From: Fusobacterium sp.
Lineage (GTDB): Bacteria > Fusobacteriota > Fusobacteriia > Fusobacteriales > Fusobacteriaceae
Length of the DNA stretch: 16,268 nucleotides
Direction: 5' to 3'
Assembly (NCBI GenBank): GCA_018457305.1
Contig: JAGYHM010000015.1
Location: 1-16,268, forward strand
Shown here: one piece after another, positions 6,993 through 14,229 of the stretch
How positions within the stretch are numbered: position 1 is the stretch's first letter
Layout of the letters: each line of letters begins with the position of its first letter
Translations under genes and position numbers: made by a program
Notes under the pieces: generated by a model
What the model was told of the DNA's origin: nothing
Database searches by the model: none
What the model saw: the letters and a program-made list of their open reading frames with translations, nothing else

Positions 6993-8285
6993 TTATTGTA
7001 TTCCAAATAAATGTGGAACAAATAGTGCTATATCTTGTGAGAATGTTACTAACATTAAAACAATTATAAGAGCCACAACGAATGGCCAAATTTCTCTTAT
7101 GAAATTTTCTATTCGTACCCCAACTATCGAACATACTGTAAACATCATTGAACCAAACGGTGGAGTTAATCCTCCTATCATTATATTTACTATAAATATT
7201 ACACCAAAATGTAGTGGATCTACTCCCAATGCTTTTACTGCTGGAACTAAAAGTGGTGCAAGAATTACAAGAGCTGCTCCTCCTTCTATAAACATTCCTA
7301 TAAATAATAAAAGTAAGTTTATTATAATCAATAAAACATATCTATTATCTGTAAAATTCATTAGAGCTTGTGTTATAAATTGTGGTATTCTTTCAAGTGT
7401 CATATAATAACCAAATACTTTTGCACTGGCTATTATTATCATAACTGCTCCTGTACTTTTTACTGTTTCTTTAAGTATTATTGGAATATGATGTAATTTT
7501 AATTTTCTGTATACAAAGAAACCTATCACGAAACAGAAAAATACTGTAATTCCTCCAGCTTCTGTTGGAGTGAACATTCCCATTCTCATTCCTAAAATTA
7601 TTCCAAAAGGAATAGCCAAAGACCAAATTGATTTTATAAATTGTTTTCCTATTACTAATGGACTTGCCATTCTTTCTCTTGTAGGTGTATATCCTCTTTT
7701 ACCTGCAATTATACGAACAACTATCATCATAGCAACTGTCATAAGTATTCCAGGTGTATATCCTGCCATAAACATATCTCCAACAGGTACATTTGCTATT
7801 AAAGCATATAATATTAAGTTTGTTCCAGGTGGTATAACTGGACTAACTGCTGATGAAGCTGCTGTTACTGCTGCCGAAAATTCTTTTGAATAACCATTTT
7901 TAACCATTTCTGGAACTAAAATTTTAGATTGCATTGCAGCATCTGCATTGGCTGAACCAGAAATTCCACCCATCATAGCACTTAGTAAACAGTTTACTTG
8001 TGCTAGTCCACCTTTCATGTGTCCTGCTAAAACTTCTGCCATTGCCATTAACTCTTCACTTATTCCAGAATAGTTCATTATAGAACCAACCATTATAAAA
8101 AATGGTACTGCTAAATATGGAAAAGATTCAACTGCCGTTACAAACTGCTGAATAACTAAATCCATAGGCATAGTGTTGTTTATAAAGATAAAATAAAATA
8201 ATGAAGACCCCATTAAAGCGTAAGCTATTGGAATATTCAAGAAAAATAATATAAATAGTACTGCTACTGGATATAAAAATTCCAT
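6993..8285 (-). CDS. dctM: TRAP transporter large permease subunit (DctM family)
   Basis: The main channel subunit of a tripartite ATP-independent periplasmic transporter, which imports an organic acid with Na+ (or H+) flow. The 430 residues have the family's usual length and about 11-13 membrane segments, starting at once with MEFLYPVAVLFILFF. Landmark segments are MMGGISGSANADAAM (about 100-114), ASSAVSPVIPPGTNLILYA (about 143-161) and GLTPPFGSMMFTVCSI near 374-389; these are the re-entrant loops of the transport domains. It is a separate gene, not the fused QM form. It begins 11 bases after the small-permease stop codon, with a GGAGG upstream, so translation is probably coupled. It is the last gene of the operon; terminator at 6939-6967. 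Confidence 0.95.
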   Translation of the reverse strand: MEFLYPVAVLFILFFLNIPIAYALMGSSLFYFIFINNTMPMDLVIQQFVTAVESFPYLAVPFFIMVGSIMNYSGISEELMAMAEVLAGHMKGGLAQVNCLLSAMMGGISGSANADAAMQSKILVPEMVKNGYSKEFSAAVTAASSAVSPVIPPGTNLILYALIANVPVGDMFMAGYTPGILMTVAMMIVVRIIAGKRGYTPTRERMASPLVIGKQFIKSIWSLAIPFGIILGMRMGMFTPTEAGGITVFFCFVIGFFVYRKLKLHHIPIILKETVKSTGAVMIIIASAKVFGYYMTLERIPQFITQALMNFTDNRYVLLIIINLLLLFIGMFIEGGAALVILAPLLVPAVKALGVDPLHFGVIFIVNIMIGGLTPPFGSMMFTVCSIVGVRIENFIREIWPFVVALIIVLMLVTFSQDIALFVPHLFGIQ

Positions 8286-8296
8286 CTCTTACCCTC

Positions 8297-8773
8297 CTAA
8301 TCTTTCTTCTTTAAGAAAGCCACTTTAAATGCTTCCCATGTGTAAATCAATGAATATAATGTCATTAGTGCAAAACTAATAACTATTGCCGAATATATAT
8401 ATACATACGATACTTCTAATGCTGCTGTTATTTTAGATGATGAAAATACATAAGTTGAGCTCAAATAAAACATAAGTCCACTCAATACAGTTAATAAAGC
8501 AAAAGTAAAGCATTCTACTGCTTTTCTTATTTTTTCTGGAAGTAAAACAACTATTGCTTCAACTCCTATCAGTCCTTTTTCTCTATAAGCTGCTGATGTT
8601 CCTAAAAATATAGTCCATACAAAGCAACCTACCGCTATTTCTTCAGCCCAAAAAAAAGTAAAATCCATAAAGTATCTAGTGAAAACATTCATTATTACTA
8701 CAAGAATAGTAACACTTATAAATACACTTCCTATGTATAACTCAAATCTTTTTATAATATCTTTATCTTTCAT
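8297..8773 (-). CDS. dctQ: TRAP transporter small permease subunit (DctQ family)
   Basis: The four-helix membrane partner of DctM. The 158 residues show four hydrophobic segments and the family core FFWAEEIAVGCFVWTIFLG at about 39-57, with the conserved Glu-Glu pair at the membrane face. I start it at the ATG at 8771-8773 (MKDKDIIKRF), because the in-frame TTG twelve bases earlier overlaps the GAGGAG ribosome-binding site (8778-8783). The 98-base gap to the binding-protein gene contains a terminator-like hairpin; the gap to the large permease is 11 bases. Confidence 0.93.
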   Translation of the reverse strand: MKDKDIIKRFELYIGSVFISVTILVVIMNVFTRYFMDFTFFWAEEIAVGCFVWTIFLGTSAAYREKGLIGVEAIVVLLPEKIRKAVECFTFALLTVLSGLMFYLSSTYVFSSSKITAALEVSYVYIYSAIVISFALMTLYSLIYTWEAFKVAFLKKKD

Positions 8774-8777
8774 TTTT

Positions 8778-8783
8778 CTCCTC
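8778..8783 (-). promoter_or_regulatory. Ribosome-binding site that sets the dctQ start
   Basis: GAGGAG on the minus strand, followed by AAAA and the ATG at 8773. An upstream TTG at 8783-8785 shares a base with it and cannot be the start. Confidence 0.75.
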
Positions 8784-8811
8784 AAATCCTATTTATTATA
8801 GTAAAAACTTC

Positions 8812-8835
8812 AAAAAAGGGAGATAAAAATCTCCC
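8812..8835 (-). terminator. Hairpin between dctP and dctQ (partial terminator)
   Basis: A 7-bp stem GGGAGAT (8818-8824) with ATCTCCC (8829-8835) and loop AAAA on the plus strand. In minus-strand RNA the stem is followed directly by six U (A run at 8812-8817). This is a textbook terminator shape inside an operon, so it should end a share of transcripts after the binding-protein gene. Confidence 0.85.
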
Positions 8836-8871
8836 AATTTTGTGATATTAGTGTTTTTTTATTTAATAAAA

Positions 8872-9921
8872 TTATTTACCGTTTTTAATATCTTCTCTAA
8901 TTTTTTTAAGATTTTCCATTATTTTATCATATACTCCTGGAGTCCATTTAGGGAACATAGAATAAACTGGTGCAACTGCTTTATTGAATGCATCTGCATC
9001 AACTTCTGTGAAATTAACACCTAATTCTTTTAATTTCTTTACATATTCTCCTTCAAGTCTTTCAGTTTCTGCTAAGTTATCAGCTGTTCCTTTGTCAAAT
9101 TCTTCTTGGATTATAGTTCTTTCTTCATCAGTTAAGCTATCCCAACATTTTTTAGAAATTGTTACAGCAGAAACTCCAAGTAAATGTCTAGTTAAAGCTA
9201 CTTCTTTAACATTTTCATATTGTTTAGTTCCATAGTAAGATAAAACTGATCCTTCTAATCCATCAATTACTTTTTGTTGTAATGCAGAATAAGTTTCTGG
9301 ATAAGGCATTGCAACTGGACTTCCACCCATAGCTTCTATTGTGAAAGTATATAATTGAGAAGTTGGTACTCTGAATTTTAATCCTTTCATATCTTCAGGA
9401 GTTTTTATAACTTTATTAGTAGTCATATTTCTGAATCCGAAAACCCAACCAAGTGATAAAACTTTTATATTTTTTTCTAATAATTGTTTATTTAAGTCTT
9501 CAACTAATGGAGTTTTAGTCATTCTTAAATATTCATCCATTGATCTATATAACATAGGTCCTGTAATAGCATTATAATCTGGTACATAATCTCCTAAGAA
9601 ATTTACACCGTCAACCAATATCCAATCTGCACCTTTTTCTACTTGTTCCATTCCATCTTTACCTATTGGTAAAATTCCACTTGTAAATAATTGAAGTTCT
9701 AATGAACCTTTACTTCTTTCATTTACAGCTTTTACAACTTTTACTAAAGATTTTGCAGTTTGTTCGTCATCAACAAACTTTGTAGAAACTTTAATTACTC
9801 TAGCCTCAACTTTTTTTTCTGCTGCTGGTGCTGCTTCACCTTCTGCTTTTTTGTCTCCACCACAAGCTACTAAAGCTAAAGTACATAGTGATAAAGCGAT
9901 TACTGATAAAAACTTTTTCAT
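8872..9921 (-). CDS. dctP: TRAP transporter substrate-binding lipoprotein (DctP family)
   Basis: The substrate-binding part of the TRAP transporter, facing the periplasm. The 349 residues begin with a lipoprotein signal, MKKFLSVIALSLCTLALVAC, whose lipobox LVAC puts the lipid anchor on Cys20; a flexible Lys/Glu/Ala-rich linker follows (about 22-40). The DctP fold is shown by GLKFRVPTSQLYTFTIEAMG, which contains the Arg of the RVP motif that binds the ligand's carboxylate, and by YPETYSALQQKVIDGLEG, the next family landmark. The ligand is therefore probably a carboxylate, but C4-dicarboxylates, keto acids and sugar acids all fit; it does not read like fusobacterial SiaP (sialic acid) as I recall it. 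It is the first gene of the operon, with the promoter at 9992-10020 and a good AGGGAGG before the ATG. Confidence 0.93.
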   Translation of the reverse strand: MKKFLSVIALSLCTLALVACGGDKKAEGEAAPAAEKKVEARVIKVSTKFVDDEQTAKSLVKVVKAVNERSKGSLELQLFTSGILPIGKDGMEQVEKGADWILVDGVNFLGDYVPDYNAITGPMLYRSMDEYLRMTKTPLVEDLNKQLLEKNIKVLSLGWVFGFRNMTTNKVIKTPEDMKGLKFRVPTSQLYTFTIEAMGGSPVAMPYPETYSALQQKVIDGLEGSVLSYYGTKQYENVKEVALTRHLLGVSAVTISKKCWDSLTDEERTIIQEEFDKGTADNLAETERLEGEYVKKLKELGVNFTEVDADAFNKAVAPVYSMFPKWTPGVYDKIMENLKKIREDIKNGK

Positions 9922-9991
9922 AATTTCCTCCCTATTTTACTTTTTATCATAAGCAATTTCAAAAAATTTTCTTGCTTAATTCTGTTGATTT

Positions 9992-10020
9992 ATAATACCA
10001 TATGACACTAATATTGTCAA
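9992..10020 (-). promoter_or_regulatory. Consensus sigma-70-type promoter of the TRAP operon
   Basis: On the minus strand TTGACA (10015-10020, perfect), a 17-base spacer, TATTAT (9992-9997, 5 of 6), about 70 bases before the dctP start. This is the best promoter in the window. Confidence 0.85.
10003..10019. promoter_or_regulatory. Operator-like inverted repeat over the TRAP promoter
   Basis: TGACA (10003-10007), 7 bases, TGTCA (10015-10019). One arm lies inside the -35 box and the other in the spacer, so a bound dimer would block RNA polymerase. The arms are only 5 bases, so chance is possible; the position is the main argument. Confidence 0.4.
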
Positions 10021-10087
10021 TATGTTTTCATTCTTTGTTTAAATTTTAATCCTTTTTATTATATATTGTTTCTATATAAAAATAAAA

Positions 10088-10113
10088 AAAACTTTCTTTA
10101 GGGAGAAAGTTTT
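10088..10113 (-). terminator. Terminator-like hairpin upstream of the TRAP promoter
   Basis: A 10-bp perfect stem AAAACTTTCT (10088-10097) with its complement at 10104-10113, loop TTAGGG. In the minus direction it runs into TTTTTTTATTTTTAT (overlapping the stem's last pairs). It would stop transcription coming from the right before it enters the TRAP promoter region. Which transcript it belongs to is unclear, since the antiporter gene already has a hairpin at 10404-10434. Confidence 0.65.
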
Positions 10114-10208
10114 AAAATAATATTAGCATTTTTATTTGATTCATTATTTTTTCTTATATACTTTTGACGATAGTAAATTTTAAAAAGTTTAAAATTTATA
10201 AAATTAAA

Positions 10209-10234
10209 TTATAATTTACTTGGATATAAAAAAG
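10209..10234 (+). repeat. 26-base direct repeat, left copy
   Basis: The 26 bases beginning TTATAATTTACTTGGATA occur again without a mismatch at 10381-10406, 172 bases away. The two copies bracket the G+C-rich element at 10235-10380. Confidence 0.9.
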
Positions 10235-10380
10235 GGAGACAGGTCTCCTCTTCGTGTGGGGGCTGTGCCCCCTACATCCCCCAAAAAATTCTTTTTATAA
10301 AATTTAATATTTTTTAAGTGTGAGACGACGGCACCCCGTCGCAACCAGCGAGCAGCGAAGTGGGCGAGCCAAAATTCAAT
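10235..10380. repeat. G+C-rich intergenic repeat element, copy 2, between direct repeats
   Basis: A 146-base insert-like block full of small G+C-rich hairpins in AT-rich surroundings: GGAGA-CAGG-TCTCC (10235-10248), GGGGGC-TGT-GCCCCC (10258-10272) and CGACGG-CACC-CCGTCG (10326-10341). On the minus strand 10374-10320 reads TTTTGGCTCGC, an 8-base gap, CTGCTCGC, then TGCGACG ... CGTCG, the same word order as the element in the fbpB leader. It has no credible open reading frame. Perfect 26-base direct repeats on both sides suggest an insertion with target duplication, or a duplication of the flank. Confidence 0.65.
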
Positions 10381-10406
10381 TTATAATTTACTTGGATATA
10401 AAAAAG
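10381..10406 (+). repeat. 26-base direct repeat, right copy
   Basis: Identical to 10209-10234. Its last bases overlap the start of the antiporter terminator stem (10404). Confidence 0.9.
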
Positions 10407-10434
10407 AAGATTTTAAAAAATTTAAAATCTTCTT
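10404..10434 (-). terminator. Intrinsic terminator after the antiporter gene (end of the seven-gene series)
   Basis: A 14-bp perfect stem, 10404-10417 with 10421-10434, loop AAA on the plus strand. In the minus direction the stem runs into U-rich sequence (TTTTTTATATCC, partly in the stem). It lies 79 bases after the antiporter stop codon. The stem is AT-rich apart from its AGAAG/CTTCT outer part. Confidence 0.75.
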
Positions 10435-10512
10435 TCTTTTTATATTTTTAATTTATTTTTAATTTATTTTTAATTTTTTATATTCCTATACACTAGAATA
10501 TTTAATTAAAAA

Positions 10513-11814
10513 TTATAAGAACATTCCACCTATAAATCCACCAATTATCAATAAAATATTATAGTGTAAGAATGTAGGAACACATGTATCCATGATGTGA
10601 TCATGTTGTCCATCTGCTGCAAGCCCAGATGTTGGACCTAATGTAGAGTCTGATGCTGGTGATCCTGCATCTCCTAATGCTGCTGCTGCTGCAAGTATTA
10701 CTACTGCACCTGGAACTGAAATTCCTAATTTTATACATAAAGGTATATAGATAGCTGCTACAACTGGTATAGTTCCAAATGAAGTTCCTATTCCCATAGT
10801 TATTAAAAGTCCAACTAATAACATTATAGTTATACCTATTGGTTTACTTCCACCTATCATTCCATGAATATTATTAATTAATTGATCAACTGCTCCAGTT
10901 TCTCTGATAACTTTTCCATATCCTGCTGCAACTAGCATAATGAAAGCTATAAGTCCCATTATTCCAACTCCACCAGAAATGAAATCATCAATTTCTTTCC
11001 ATTTGATTATTCTAAATGCAAACATCATACCTAAAGCTGCAACTGCTCCTAAAGGTAGAGAACCTGTTGTTAATTGAATAATAAATGCTAAGGCTGCTGC
11101 AACAAGAGTCAACCAATGTTTAGCTTCCATTTTTTCAGAAACTACTTCTTCCATTCCTTTTAAAGGTAAATCTTTATATTCTCTATTTTTTCTATAAGAG
11201 AAGAATACTGCTATTAAAAGTCCTACAAGCATTGATAAACCTAAGAACCAAGTTGATTTCCATACATCCATTTTTGCTATTTCCATACCATTTCTTGACA
11301 TTTCATCAGCTAATATTCCGTGGAATATCAATCCAAATCCAACTGGTAAAGCTATATATGGAGCTTTTAAACCAAATGTTAAGGCACAAGCCATTCCTCT
11401 TCTATCTAATTTTAATTCATTCATTAATTTCAATAAAGGTGGAATTAAAATTGGTATAAAAGCTATATGTACAGGAATTAAATTTTGTGAGAAACAAGCT
11501 AAACCAGCTATTAAAAGTAATAATACTGATTTTTTCCCATTAACAACTGAAGCAATTTTTCTAGAAATTATAGATGCTACTCCTGTTGAGTTAATAGCAA
11601 CTGCTAAAGTTCCTAATAAAACATAAGAAAGTGCTGTTTCTGCATTTCCTCCCATTCCACCAATAAGAGTTCCCATAAGATCTCCTAGTGGCATTCCTGC
11701 CATAAGACCTGCAACAATTGCAGAAATCATAAGTGCTAATAGTACATTTAATTTTAATAAACATAGTACTATCATAACAATAACTGACATAACTACTGGA
11801 TTTAATAAAATCAT
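10513..11814 (-). CDS. Na+/H+ antiporter-family (YuiF/NhaC-like) membrane transporter
   Basis: An inner-membrane secondary transporter. The 433 residues form about 11-12 hydrophobic segments from residue 2 on, with a hydrophilic middle loop at about 208-232 (FSYRKNREYKDLPLKG). The segment GDAGSPASDSTLGPTSGLA near 385-403 is the family's conserved signature (the ion/substrate region), and GLACFSQNLIPVHIAFIPI near 104-122 is the other well-kept stretch. Databases name such proteins Na+/H+ antiporters, but related YuiF of Bacillus has been linked to histidine uptake as I recall, so an amino-acid substrate is a real alternative. The start ATG follows AGGAGG and lies 17 bases after the cyclophilin stop codon. 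It is the last gene of the minus-strand series; terminator at 10404-10434. Confidence 0.85.
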   Translation of the reverse strand: MILLNPVVMSVIVMIVLCLLKLNVLLALMISAIVAGLMAGMPLGDLMGTLIGGMGGNAETALSYVLLGTLAVAINSTGVASIISRKIASVVNGKKSVLLLLIAGLACFSQNLIPVHIAFIPILIPPLLKLMNELKLDRRGMACALTFGLKAPYIALPVGFGLIFHGILADEMSRNGMEIAKMDVWKSTWFLGLSMLVGLLIAVFFSYRKNREYKDLPLKGMEEVVSEKMEAKHWLTLVAAALAFIIQLTTGSLPLGAVAALGMMFAFRIIKWKEIDDFISGGVGIMGLIAFIMLVAAGYGKVIRETGAVDQLINNIHGMIGGSKPIGITIMLLVGLLITMGIGTSFGTIPVVAAIYIPLCIKLGISVPGAVVILAAAAALGDAGSPASDSTLGPTSGLAADGQHDHIMDTCVPTFLHYNILLIIGGFIGGMFL

Positions 11815-11831
11815 TTTTTACCTCCTGAATT

Positions 11832-12341
11832 TTATTTTTTATTTTTTAGAAAATCTGTAAGTTGTGTATAGAACTCACTATTTTCTTTAAATAACTCTGT
11901 TGTGTCTCCTAATATTATAATTTCTTTCATAACATCACCTTGTTCTATTTTATCCACCACTTCTTGATCCTCACTAGATACTACTTCTCCAAAAATAGTA
12001 TGTTTATAGTTCAACCAATCAGTAGGAATATGCGTTATAAAAAACTGAGAACCATTTGTATTTGGACCTGCATTTGCCATAGCAAGAAGTCCTTTTTTAT
12101 CAAAAACTACTCCTTCTTTAAATTCATCTCCAAATTGATAGCCAGGACCACCTGAACCTGTTCCTGTAGGGTCTCCACCTTGTATCATAAAATCCTTAAT
12201 TACTCTGTGAAATGTCAAGCCATTATAATAACCATCTTTCGCTAGAGTAACAAAATTTATAACAGTTACTGGAGCTACCTCTGGAAATAAATTTAACTTT
12301 ATCTCCCCCTTATCTGTTTTTATTGTAGCTTGTAAGCTCAT
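11832..12341 (-). CDS. Cyclophilin-type peptidyl-prolyl cis-trans isomerase
   Basis: A folding enzyme that speeds cis-trans isomerisation of Xaa-Pro bonds. The 169 residues are a single cyclophilin domain with no signal peptide, so it acts in the cytoplasm. Active-site residues are in place: Phe44-His45-Arg46 ([16 protein letters not shown], catalytic Arg46, with Phe51 and Gln54), Met88/Asn90 in [16 protein letters not shown] with Gln99 and Phe100, Trp109 (the cyclosporin-contact Trp) and His114. The last about 25 residues ([20 protein letters not shown] region) are a helical tail beyond the core domain. The ATG is preceded by AGGAGGAAGG. It sits 14 bases after the coiled-coil gene and 17 bases before the antiporter gene. 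Confidence 0.95.
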   Translation of the reverse strand: MSLQATIKTDKGEIKLNLFPEVAPVTVINFVTLAKDGYYNGLTFHRVIKDFMIQGGDPTGTGSGGPGYQFGDEFKEGVVFDKKGLLAMANAGPNTNGSQFFITHIPTDWLNYKHTIFGEVVSSEDQEVVDKIEQGDVMKEIIILGDTTELFKENSEFYTQLTDFLKNKK

Positions 12342-12355
12342 CCTTCCTCCTTTCT

Positions 12356-13039
12356 TTAGTTATTTTTTATATTAAAAAAATTTTCATACACTTTCAAAAG
12401 TTCTTCTTCTTCCAAAATTCCATAGATTTCAAAATTCCACTTATTTTTAAGTTTTTTTTCTGTTTCTTCTATTTCTAATTGATAGATTTCAAACTGTTTT
12501 ACAAGTGTTTGATATTTTTTTCTAACTGGATTTAGTTTTTCCAAAACTTTAATTTGTTCTTTTTCTTGGATTGAATTAGATAAGTCTAAATTTAATTTTT
12601 CTTCTTCATCCAAAACTTTATTTATTTTTTCTAAATAATTAGCATTTATTTTTTTATACTCTTTTAATCTATATTTTAAGAATTTTTTTACAACTTCTGC
12701 CCCAGATTTTCCACTTAATTTTTTTCTAAGTTCTATCTGTTCTAACAAAAATTTTTCTTCTAACTTATTATCTTTAGCAATATTTTTCAAAAATTTTTCA
12801 ATATTTTCTATCTTATCTTTTTCTTCTTCTAAAATATTTTTTAAATTTTCAAAATCAGAAAAATTATAAATTTTTTCATAAATAGGAACTACTTCATTAT
12901 CAAGTTTTTCAACTCCTGATAAGTCTCCTTTTTTCCCTAAAATTGTTCTTGTGTTATATGCTTTCAAAAGTTGTTGTAATGCTATTTCTCTACCATAGTC
13001 TGATATTTTTTTAATTTTTTCTTCCACTACTGTATCCAT
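12356..13039 (-). CDS. Conserved-looking coiled-coil protein of unknown function
   Basis: I do not recognise this family. The 227 residues are very rich in Lys, Glu, Leu and Ile, with heptad-like spacing over most of the length (about 30-215), no signal peptide, no membrane segment and no Cys. An N-terminal patch, [20 protein letters not shown] (about 12-31), is less repetitive and could be a small domain. I start at the ATG at 13037-13039, which has AGGA four bases upstream (13044-13047); an in-frame ATG five codons earlier has no ribosome-binding site. The gene overlaps the end of the RNA methyltransferase gene by 29 bases and is followed after 14 bases by the cyclophilin gene, so it is translated with them. 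A role in RNA or envelope work would be only a guess from context. Confidence 0.8.
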   Translation of the reverse strand: MDTVVEEKIKKISDYGREIALQQLLKAYNTRTILGKKGDLSGVEKLDNEVVPIYEKIYNFSDFENLKNILEEEKDKIENIEKFLKNIAKDNKLEEKFLLEQIELRKKLSGKSGAEVVKKFLKYRLKEYKKINANYLEKINKVLDEEEKLNLDLSNSIQEKEQIKVLEKLNPVRKKYQTLVKQFEIYQLEIEETEKKLKNKWNFEIYGILEEEELLKVYENFFNIKNN

Positions 13040-14204
13040 TTCTTCCTGCTCCATAATATTGATAAAAATAACATTTTAATCCACCATTATATAATTTTCT
13101 ATTCTTTGAAGATTTAAGTTTAAAAACTTTTTCAAAATTTTCATAAGAAGTTATTATATAATAAGACCATTTTGCTAATTTCTTTCTACACATTTCCCCC
13201 AGTTCTCTATATAGTTCTTCCACTTCTCTATTCTCACTTATATTTTCTTCTTTATCTATTTTATCAAAAGAAGAATTCATAAGTCTTTCTCCATAAGGCG
13301 GATTTGTTATCATTAAACCGTATTTTGCTATATGCTCGATATCTTTGAAATCTTTATTTTCAAAAATTATACAATCTTCTACTCCACAAATTTCTGCATT
13401 TTCTTTTGCTATTTCTATTACTTCCTCATCTATATCAGAGGCGTATATCTTAATTTCTTTATCTTCTAGCTCACTTGAAAAAGCTTCATCTCTAATATCA
13501 GTCCATAAATTTTCTGGAATTACCTTCCATTTTTCTGAGGCAAAAGTTCTATTAGCACCTGCCGCAATATTTTTTCCTATCATTGCCGCTTCTATTGCTA
13601 TAGTTCCTGTCCCACACATTGGGTCAAGTAAGACTTCTTCTGCTCTCCATCTCGATAATTTTACTAAAGCCGCTGCCATAGTTTCTTTTATTGGTGCCGC
13701 TTTTTGATTTTTTCTATAGCCTCTTTTATGTAAACCCTCTCCACTTGTATCTAGCATAACTATAAAGTTATTATTATGACACTGAATTTTTATTGCAAAC
13801 AATGCTCCACTTTCTAAAAACAATTCTTTTTTATAAGTTTCTTTTAATTTTTCTACTATGGCTTTTTTAGATATTTTTTGAATATCCGACTTTGAATATA
13901 GCTTTGATTTTACTGAACTAACCCAAGAAATTGGAAAGACTCCATCTTCCTCTATAAAATCTTGCCAATTTATTTTTTTTATATTTTGAAATAATTCCTC
14001 GTAAGTTAATGCTTTAAACTCTCTCATTTTGATAAAAACTCTATCGGCACATCTAAGATGTATATTAGCTTTAACTACATCTTCAAAATCTCCATCAAAT
14101 TCAACTCTACCATTAAAGGCCTCTATATTTTTAAAATCTAAATCTAAGCATTCATTTTTTACAACACTTTCAAGCCCCATAGTAGCCGATGCTATCAATC
14201 TCAT
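13011..14204 (-). CDS. THUMP-domain class I rRNA/tRNA guanine-N2 methyltransferase (RlmL/YpsC-like)
   Basis: A cytoplasmic SAM-dependent enzyme that methylates guanine N2 in RNA; relatives act on 23S rRNA (RlmL, m2G2445) or tRNA (Trm14). Of the 397 residues, about 1-55 form the N-terminal ferredoxin-like part (MRLIASATMGLESVVKNE), about 60-155 the THUMP RNA-binding domain, ending at LDTSGEGLHKRGYR, and the rest the methyltransferase. Motif I DPMCGTGTIAIEAA starts at 194, an acidic SAM-ribose site is ASDIDEE near 255-261, and motif IV NPPYGERL starts at 301, the sequence of amino-methylating N6/N2 enzymes. The length suits single-domain members; E. coli RlmL is a longer two-enzyme fusion. The ATG follows TAGGAGA and lies 25 bases after the AI-2E family gene; the end overlaps the coiled-coil gene. 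The exact RNA target is not readable. Confidence 0.92.
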   Translation of the reverse strand: MRLIASATMGLESVVKNECLDLDFKNIEAFNGRVEFDGDFEDVVKANIHLRCADRVFIKMREFKALTYEELFQNIKKINWQDFIEEDGVFPISWVSSVKSKLYSKSDIQKISKKAIVEKLKETYKKELFLESGALFAIKIQCHNNNFIVMLDTSGEGLHKRGYRKNQKAAPIKETMAAALVKLSRWRAEEVLLDPMCGTGTIAIEAAMIGKNIAAGANRTFASEKWKVIPENLWTDIRDEAFSSELEDKEIKIYASDIDEEVIEIAKENAEICGVEDCIIFENKDFKDIEHIAKYGLMITNPPYGERLMNSSFDKIDKEENISENREVEELYRELGEMCRKKLAKWSYYIITSYENFEKVFKLKSSKNRKLYNGGLKCYFYQYYGAGRNGYSSGRKN

Positions 14205-14229
14205 TTTTCTCCTACTCTCTTTAATTTAT

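Noticed and set aside
6928..7134. Minus-strand open frame overlapping the dctM end
   Set aside because: It lies in another frame across the dctM 3' end and its terminator and has no ribosome-binding site; a shadow of dctM.
8774..8785. TTG start for dctQ at 8785
   Set aside because: The TTG shares a base with the GAGGAG ribosome-binding site that serves the ATG at 8773.
10209..10406. CRISPR-like repeat-spacer unit
   Set aside because: There are only two 26-base copies, 172 bases apart, the sequence between them is a hairpin-rich dispersed repeat, and no cas genes are present.
13040..13054. Upstream ATG for the coiled-coil protein at 13054
   Set aside because: It has no ribosome-binding sequence, while the ATG at 13039 has AGGA at a workable distance; the difference is only five residues and not fully settled.
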